Shown here: positions 59,528-64,000 of the stretch, piece by piece
How positions within the stretch are numbered: the stretch's first letter is position 1
Layout of the letters: each line of letters opens with the position of its first letter
NCBI RefSeq assembly: GCF_017873605.1
Contig: NZ_JAGGKI010000025.1
Coordinates: 1-64,000, forward strand
Reading direction: 5' to 3'
DNA from: Paenibacillus lactis
Lineage (GTDB): Bacteria > Bacillota > Bacilli > Paenibacillales > Paenibacillaceae
DNA length: 64,000 nucleotides
Position numbers and translations under genes: made by a program
The notes under the pieces: model-generated
Database searches by the model: none
What the model saw: the letters and a program-made list of their open reading frames with translations, nothing else
What the model was told of the DNA's origin: nothing

Positions 59528-60496
59528 ATGACAGAAAATTTTTGGCGGGATTTGCCGCGGCCTTTTTTTGTGCTGGCGCCCATGGAAGACGTGACGGATG
59601 TTGTGTTTCGCCATGTCGTAAGCGCAGCAGCCAGACCGGATGTGTTTTTTACGGAGTTTGCGAATACAGAGAGCTATTGTCACCCGGAGGGGCATCATAG
59701 CGTGCGCGGACGTTTGACGTTTACAGAGGATGAACAGCCCATGGTAGCGCATATCTGGGGAGATAAGCCGGAATACTTTCGTCAGATGAGTATCGGCATG
59801 GCGAAAGAAGGGTTTAAAGGCATCGATATTAATATGGGTTGTCCTGTGCCGAATGTAGCAGAGAATGGGAAGGGAAGCGGCCTGATCTGCCGTCCCGACG
59901 TTGCGGCGGATATTATCCAGGCCGCAAAGGCCGGAGGACTGCCCGTTAGCGTAAAAACAAGGCTCGGGTTTAGCAGGGTAGACGAATGGCGCGGCTGGTT
60001 AACCCATATTTTGAAGCAAGACATTGTGAATCTGTCCATCCATCTGCGGACAAGAGATGAAATGAGCAAAGTAGACGCTCATTGGGAACTGATTCCGGAG
60101 ATTAAACAGCTTCGTGATGAGGTGGCCCCAGATACACTTCTAACCATTAACGGGGACATCCCTGACCGTCAGACCGGCCTGAAGCTCGCTGAACAATACG
60201 GCGTGGACGGAATTATGATCGGGCGCGGGATTTTCCATAATCCATTCGCTTTTGAGAAGGAGCCGATTGAACATAGCAGTGAGGAATTGCTGGGTCTGCT
60301 GCGGCTCCATCTGGATCTGCATGATCAATATTCTGAACAGATGCGGCGTTCCTTCAGCGCCCTTGTCCGCTTCTTCAAAATCTATGTCCGTGGATTCCGA
60401 GGGGCAAGCGAATTGAGAAATCGCTTAATGAACGCAAAGTCAACCGATGAAGCACGTGCGCTGCTTGATGAATTTGAGGGTGGAGGAGTAGTATAA
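59528..60496 (+). CDS. tRNA-dihydrouridine synthase (Dus family)
   Basis: A 322-residue FMN enzyme that reduces uridines in tRNA: LAPMEDVTDVVFRHVV, GIDINMGCPVPNVAENGKGSGLI with the catalytic Cys, PVSVKTRLGF, VNLSIHLRTRDEMSKV and IMIGRGIFHNPFAF. The His-containing HLRTRDE region replaces the usual HGRT, as in some Gram-positive members. The ATG at 59528 is 8 nt after AGGAG; a TTG two codons earlier is too close. Which position(s) in tRNA it modifies is not clear. Confidence 0.9.
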   Translation: MTENFWRDLPRPFFVLAPMEDVTDVVFRHVVSAAARPDVFFTEFANTESYCHPEGHHSVRGRLTFTEDEQPMVAHIWGDKPEYFRQMSIGMAKEGFKGIDINMGCPVPNVAENGKGSGLICRPDVAADIIQAAKAGGLPVSVKTRLGFSRVDEWRGWLTHILKQDIVNLSIHLRTRDEMSKVDAHWELIPEIKQLRDEVAPDTLLTINGDIPDRQTGLKLAEQYGVDGIMIGRGIFHNPFAFEKEPIEHSSEELLGLLRLHLDLHDQYSEQMRRSFSALVRFFKIYVRGFRGASELRNRLMNAKSTDEARALLDEFEGGGVV

Positions 60497-60521
60497 GCTC
60501 GGAACCGTATAGGTTCACATC

Positions 60522-60556
60522 AAAACCATTCCTTACATTAAAAGGAGTGGTTTTCT
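60522..60556 (+). terminator. Terminator after the Dus gene
   Basis: AAAACCATTCCTT pairs with AAGGAGTGGTTTT (one mismatch), followed by CTTATTG. Confidence 0.8.
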
Positions 60557-60753
60557 TATTGTCTTTTGAATGCGAGGGCTGTGGCTGCATCCGTTAGCGA
60601 GCCATGGGGCGGTGCGTATATCGGCTTCGGTTGCTGTTAAAATCGGGAAGCTGAGCGGATGTCAGCTAAATGCCCCGCATGGCGGCCCGCTTTATTAGCC
60701 GGGGACTCCCCCGGTCGATAAGGGACGTTGCTGCGTCTTCCATTGGACAAAGA

Positions 60754-60777
60754 AAAGACCGCCCCTTGACGGTCTTT
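60754..60777 (-). terminator. Terminator of the small membrane gene
   Basis: AAAGACCG pairs with CGGTCTTT. On the minus strand it is followed by TCTTTGTCC. It overlaps the stop codon of the gene at 60776. Confidence 0.65.
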
Positions 60778-60949
60778 ATCCTGCGCTCACAAATTGGAGT
60801 ACCCCAATAAGAACTAATAAGAGAAAGATAACGAGCACTATGATGATTCCTATTTTAAGTGTCTTGAAGCCATTTGACTTCTTCGCCAGCTGCTCTTCAA
60901 CAGAATTCAATCGTTCTTTAAGCTCTTGGATTTCATCCTCCTGCCTCAT
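60776..60949 (-). CDS. Short coiled-coil plus single-TM protein, unlisted small gene
   Basis: A 57-residue protein: residues 1-25 are charged and heptad-like (EDEIQELKERLNSVEEQLAKK), followed by a TM helix (LKIGIIIVLVIFLLLVLIGV, about 31-50) and FVSAG. GGAGG lies 6 nt before the ATG. The coiled-coil-then-helix form recalls small XhlA-like or membrane scaffold proteins; function unknown. It is transcribed toward the Dus gene and ends in a terminator. Confidence 0.7.
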   Translation of the reverse strand: MRQEDEIQELKERLNSVEEQLAKKSNGFKTLKIGIIIVLVIFLLLVLIGVLQFVSAG

Positions 60950-61171
60950 GCCAACCTCCTTACAAGCATTTTGTAACCTATATATATGTATTCAATATTC
61001 ACCAACGATACCCTCTTTCGATGCAGAATGGATACGAAATGAGGGCTTGCTCTGTACCAGTGGCTGCCAGATATCGCTGGTTATTGAAGCTGCAGAATAC
61101 CGGATCGAGCTCTCGACTGAAAATCAGCTCTGATCGTTGAGGACTAAAACCGGGTAGGATATGATAAGAAT

Positions 61172-61295
61172 AAATAAGGGACCGTGCTGTAACACGATCC
61201 CCTGCACAACAACCGCTAAAAGAGCGTTCGGCTGCAAGACAACACGGAAATAGACCGATTACCTTGCTACGGGTACGGGCGGTCTATTTTCATTT
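61172..61295 (+). ncRNA. Small RNA unit B, Fst/Hol_Tox antitoxin-like
   Basis: TTGAGG (61137-61142), 17 nt, TATGAT (61160-61165) predict a start near 61172. GGGACCGTG pairs with CACGATCCC (61178-61201, one mismatch), then CACAACAACCGC ... GCG (middle stem), and a terminator, GAAATAGACCG (61247-61257) with CGGTCTATTTTC (61280-61291). Text such as CCGATTACCTTGC in the terminator loop parallels unit A. The opposite strand carries no clear hydrophobic toxin frame. Unit A and this one share architecture but not most bases. Confidence 0.6.
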
Positions 61296-61465
61296 ATTGT
61301 AATGGATGAGATAACCCTCTTGGCTTCTGTGCAGACACAAGGCCCTTACCCAAGGGACCTCAATGGAATGAAAAGATCGTATGGGTCATTATTTAATCTC
61401 TTATATTGGAACCACCCAATAATATTGAAATTTTTAATTAATTGATGACGCAAATAACGATAAAC

Positions 61466-61497
61466 CGCTGTCTCTCCGGAGACGGCGTTTCTTTTTA
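61466..61497 (+). terminator. Terminator before the phosphatase gene
   Basis: CGCTGTCTC pairs with GAGACGGCG (one G-T) around TCCG, followed by TTTCTTTTT. Which transcript it ends is unclear: 61296-61465 has no gene. Confidence 0.7.
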
Positions 61498-61507
61498 TAA
61501 TTATAGT

Positions 61508-61522
61508 TGGAAGCGCTTTCCG
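61508..61522 (+). promoter_or_regulatory. Candidate cre site (CcpA)
   Basis: TGGAAGCGCTTTCCG matches the cre consensus TGNAANCGNNNNCA except for the last base. It sits about 70 bp before the phosphatase start, suggesting carbon-catabolite control. Confidence 0.5.
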
Positions 61523-61591
61523 ATTACATTTGTATTTCCGTCGTTAAGCTTCCTTTCACTTGAAAAAGATATTACTTAGGGGGAATAGGGT

Positions 61592-62374
61592 ATGGGTAAA
61601 CTTCGAAATGTACTTTTGCTTATCGTTCTTTCATCTCTTGTCATTTCACTGGCGGCGTGCGGCTCGGATCAGGCTGCAAGCAAGGACAACACGGTCACTT
61701 TGTATATTACAAGGCACGGCAAAACGATGCTGAACACCAGCGACCGCGTGCAAGGCTGGGCCGATTCGCCGCTGACGGAGCCCGGTGTCACGGTTGCCAG
61801 ACAGCTTGGAAAAGGATTGAAGGGGATTCCATTCGCTGCCGCATACAGCAGTGACAGCGGCCGGGCAATCGAAACGGCGAACCTCGTCCTTGAAGAGAGC
61901 GGACAAGCCGATGTGAAGCTTACGACCGACAAGGATCTGCGGGAATGGAATTTCGGCAAGTACGAAGGGGATTTAAACGCGAATATGTGGAACGTGATTT
62001 TGCAGGGGTTAGGGATTACCGATATGAAACAGCTGGATATGAAGTCTAGTATGGGAAAGGTTGCCGACACGATTGCCGCCTCGGATGAGACCGGACAGGC
62101 CGAGGATTGGGAAGCGATTTCCACCCGCTTGAGAACGGCCCTGGATGAAATCAGCGAAAAAACGGCCGAAAACGGCGGCGGCAACGTGCTTATCGTTTCT
62201 CATGGCTTATCGATTAGCGCTCTCCTTCAAACGATTGATCCCAGCCAAGTTCCACCTGCGGGTCTTGAAAATGCGAGTGTAACGAAGATTATTTACAAGG
62301 ACGGTACGTATAAGATCGAATCCGTAGGCGATATGAGCTACGCTGAAAAAGGCGAAAAAGAAAATACAAAATAA
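61592..62374 (+). CDS. Histidine phosphatase (phosphoglycerate mutase-like) lipoprotein
   Basis: A 260-residue protein with a signal peptide ending in VISLAACG (lipobox) and a histidine-phosphatase domain: LYITRHGKTMLNTSDRVQGWADSPLTE (RHG motif), AAYSSDSGRAIETANLVL, WNFGKYEGDL, and NVLIVSHGLSISALL (second His). Such extracytoplasmic enzymes dephosphorylate sugar phosphates or nucleotides. AGGGGGAATAG precedes the ATG. A candidate cre site and a terminator lie upstream. No partner gene. Confidence 0.88.
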   Translation: MGKLRNVLLLIVLSSLVISLAACGSDQAASKDNTVTLYITRHGKTMLNTSDRVQGWADSPLTEPGVTVARQLGKGLKGIPFAAAYSSDSGRAIETANLVLEESGQADVKLTTDKDLREWNFGKYEGDLNANMWNVILQGLGITDMKQLDMKSSMGKVADTIAASDETGQAEDWEAISTRLRTALDEISEKTAENGGGNVLIVSHGLSISALLQTIDPSQVPPAGLENASVTKIIYKDGTYKIESVGDMSYAEKGEKENTK

Positions 62375-62574
62375 ACGTATTGCTTAATACAGTGCAGCAG
62401 GATGCCCTGGTCGCGGTCTTTAGACTTCGATTAGGGTCATTTTGTTTTGTTTGGAGGTTTGGCGGTTGGGATAATGCCGCGTTTCTACAATGCGCTTAGA
62501 TCATAAAGCATACTATTTTGTATAATGGACGATAGTACAAAAAAGATACGCAATCTTTGTCTGGGGGGACATCT

Positions 62575-64000
62575 TTGAAAACGTCCATCTTTGAATTGGT
62601 GGAGACAGCGGACGATCTGCCGTTCGATGTATCGCTGCACAGGGTAAACTACGTGCCGAGCCATTGGCATAACAGCGTGGAGATCATATTCGTGCTGTCC
62701 GGCAATCTGGAAGTCACCGTCGGAAACGAGCGCCACACGATAACGGAAGGCGATGTATTTGTGATCAATTCCAGCCATGTCCATGAGGTCATTGGCCTGG
62801 ACATGAACATTATCGCCACGTTCCTGATACCTATGGTGTTTCTGAAAGAAAACATTAAAGGCATTGAGGACATTCAGTTCGAGTGCAATTCTTCCGCGGT
62901 CCGGCCGGAACAGAAAAGCGGGTTGGACCGAATCCGCCAGATGCTGGCAGAGATGGTCGAGCTGAAGCAGAAAAAAGGAGAGGCGTACGAGCTGGATATG
63001 GGCATCCGCATGCTGGCCGTGTTTTCCATGCTCATTAAGCAGTTCAAATCCTCCGAAACCGGCGGCGCGATCAACGAGAAATACATGGAGCGCATGCTCC
63101 GTATTATCAATTATATCGACGAGCATTATAATGAACCGATCACCCTGCAATCGATCGCCAAACAAGAATTTCTGTCCGTACCGTATCTTTCCAAATTTTT
63201 CAGCGAAAATATCGGGCTTAACTTCCAATCCTATCTGACAAGCATTCGGTTGAAGAACGCGGTGGAGGAGCTGCTTCGTCATGAGGACCTCCCGATTGCC
63301 GATCTGGCATTAAGCCACGGATTTCCCAACGCCAAATCGTTTTACACCGCGTTCAAAAACAAATACCGTATGACCCCTCACGAATACCGTAAACAGTATC
63401 GGCCTGACCGGGAAACGGAAGCCAAAAAGCAAGACATCTCTTCGAATTATCTTCAGTTTAATCAATCCAGCGCACTGGGGATCATCCGTCAGTATTTGCG
63501 GCGGACCGAATCGTTGGAGGTTGAAACGATCCAGGCAATCGAAACGAAGACCTATGAGGTGAACGCGTCCGCTCCGGGAAGAAAGCTGAAGCATACGTGG
63601 AAAAATCTCATCACGATCGGGAAAGCGCAGGAAGGGCTGCATGCCGACGTACAACAACAGCTGATTTATGTCCAGCAAAATTGTCCGTTTCGGTATTTGC
63701 GCTTTCACGGGATTTTTGACGATGGGATGATGGTATATGATGAAGACGAGGATGGGCGGCCGCGCTACAATTTCAAGCTGGTGGACCAGCTGTTCGATTT
63801 TATGCTGTCGATTGGCTTGAAGCCGTTCGTGGAGCTGGGATTCATGCCCTCCGCGCTGGCATCCGATCCCGGGAAGACGGTGTTCTACAGAGCCAGCTTT
63901 ACGAGCCCACCGAAGTCGCTGGATAAATGGTGCGGGCTTATCGACAGCTTCCTTCGCCACTGCATGAACCGTTACGGTGCGGCGGAGGTCGAGAGCTGGA
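62575..64000 (+). CDS. AraC regulator fused to a GH39-like domain (truncated by window end)
   Basis: The frame starts at a TTG (62575) 6 nt after GGGGGG and runs open to the window end (475 codons). Domains: cupin-like N-terminus (about 1-100, SHWHNSVEIIFVLSG), AraC HTH pair (about 175-275, PITLQSIAKQEFLSVPYLSKFF, then PIADLALSHGFPNAKSFYTAFKNKY), then a GH39 xylosidase-like region (about 350-470) with FRYLRFHGIFDDGMMVY and GLKPFVELGFMPSALAS. AraC-GH39 fusions occur in Paenibacillus-type genomes near sugar-utilisation genes. Whether the GH part is catalytic or senses sugars is unknown, as the end is missing. Confidence 0.88.
   Translation, partial: MKTSIFELVETADDLPFDVSLHRVNYVPSHWHNSVEIIFVLSGNLEVTVGNERHTITEGDVFVINSSHVHEVIGLDMNIIATFLIPMVFLKENIKGIEDIQFECNSSAVRPEQKSGLDRIRQMLAEMVELKQKKGEAYELDMGIRMLAVFSMLIKQFKSSETGGAINEKYMERMLRIINYIDEHYNEPITLQSIAKQEFLSVPYLSKFFSENIGLNFQSYLTSIRLKNAVEELLRHEDLPIADLALSHGFPNAKSFYTAFKNKYRMTPHEYRKQYRPDRETEAKKQDISSNYLQFNQSSALGIIRQYLRRTESLEVETIQAIETKTYEVNASAPGRKLKHTWKNLITIGKAQEGLHADVQQQLIYVQQNCPFRYLRFHGIFDDGMMVYDEDEDGRPRYNFKLVDQLFDFMLSIGLKPFVELGFMPSALASDPGKTVFYRASFTSPPKSLDKWCGLIDSFLRHCMNRYGAAEVESW

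Noticed and set aside
61201..61440. A Hol_Tox/Fst toxin ORF opposite RNA unit B
   Set aside because: The minus strand here has no short frame with a TM helix and ribosome site; only a fragment ending in HPLQ was seen.

Overview
The window looks like a chromosomal segment of a Paenibacillus-type Firmicute (order Bacillales). Signs are strong GGAGG ribosome binding sites, occasional TTG/GTG starts, sigma-A promoters, moderately high GC, lipoproteins with Gram-positive lipoboxes, and a yerB ... yerC ... dagK ... rlmD gene order that parallels the same genes in Bacillus subtilis. No complete phage, IS element, CRISPR array, rRNA or tRNA gene was seen. Functions come from reading motifs and architecture; no database search was run.

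Layout. 0.1-3.3 kb: hairpin repeats, a small membrane protein, a secreted protein of unknown role, and a PadR/DUF1129 pair with a probable operator. 3.3-9.2 kb: a beta-lactam response regulon (MecA-like PBP lipoprotein, BlaI, class A beta-lactamase, BlaR1) with near-identical BlaI-type operators before the PBP and bla genes. 9.3-10.6 kb: a DMT exporter behind an 18-codon leader ORF and an RNA that can hide the exporter's Shine-Dalgarno. 10.8-13 kb: a small acidic protein, then an esterase/dioxygenase pair behind a long palindrome. 13-16.3 kb: a three-copy ~261-bp structured intergenic repeat and three DoxX paralogs, two with TGTGA-N6-TCACA boxes.

16.7-26.9 kb: core genes (YerB-like lipoprotein, PiT phosphate transporter with its DUF47 partner, CorA, YrhK-like, YqfQ-like, YerC, CbiX-like, DagK, RlmD-type rRNA methyltransferase). 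27-42.8 kb: accessory genes (methyltransferase, CDF metal exporter with a CzrA-type operator, a decayed histidine kinase, BtrH-type protein with PadR, a PchR-like AraC regulator with two fused ABC transporters of YbtPQ/IrtAB type, hydrolase, VOC protein, NhaC antiporter, nitroreductase, EamA exporter with a divergent MocR regulator). 42.9-54 kb: AlkD-like protein, an MBOAT/SGNH/small-TM surface acylation module, an HxlR/quinone reductase pair, a GH127 glycosidase, DUF4317, an SF0329-like protein and a MetE-like protein.

54.3-59 kb: an operon of TetR, NCS1 permease, DUF917 and a hydantoinase-like protein, apparently for uptake and breakdown of a hydantoin-like compound. 59-64 kb: a tmRNA 3'-end fragment, a Dus enzyme, a short coiled-coil membrane protein, a histidine phosphatase lipoprotein, and an AraC regulator fused to a GH39-like domain that runs off the window.

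Two related ~120-nt transcription units (51.9 and 61.2 kb) resemble the antitoxin RNA of Fst/Hol_Tox type I loci, but no toxin ORF was found beside either. The most novel-looking items are the exporter leader/attenuator, the triplicated structured repeat, the pair of orphan RNAs and the tmRNA scar.
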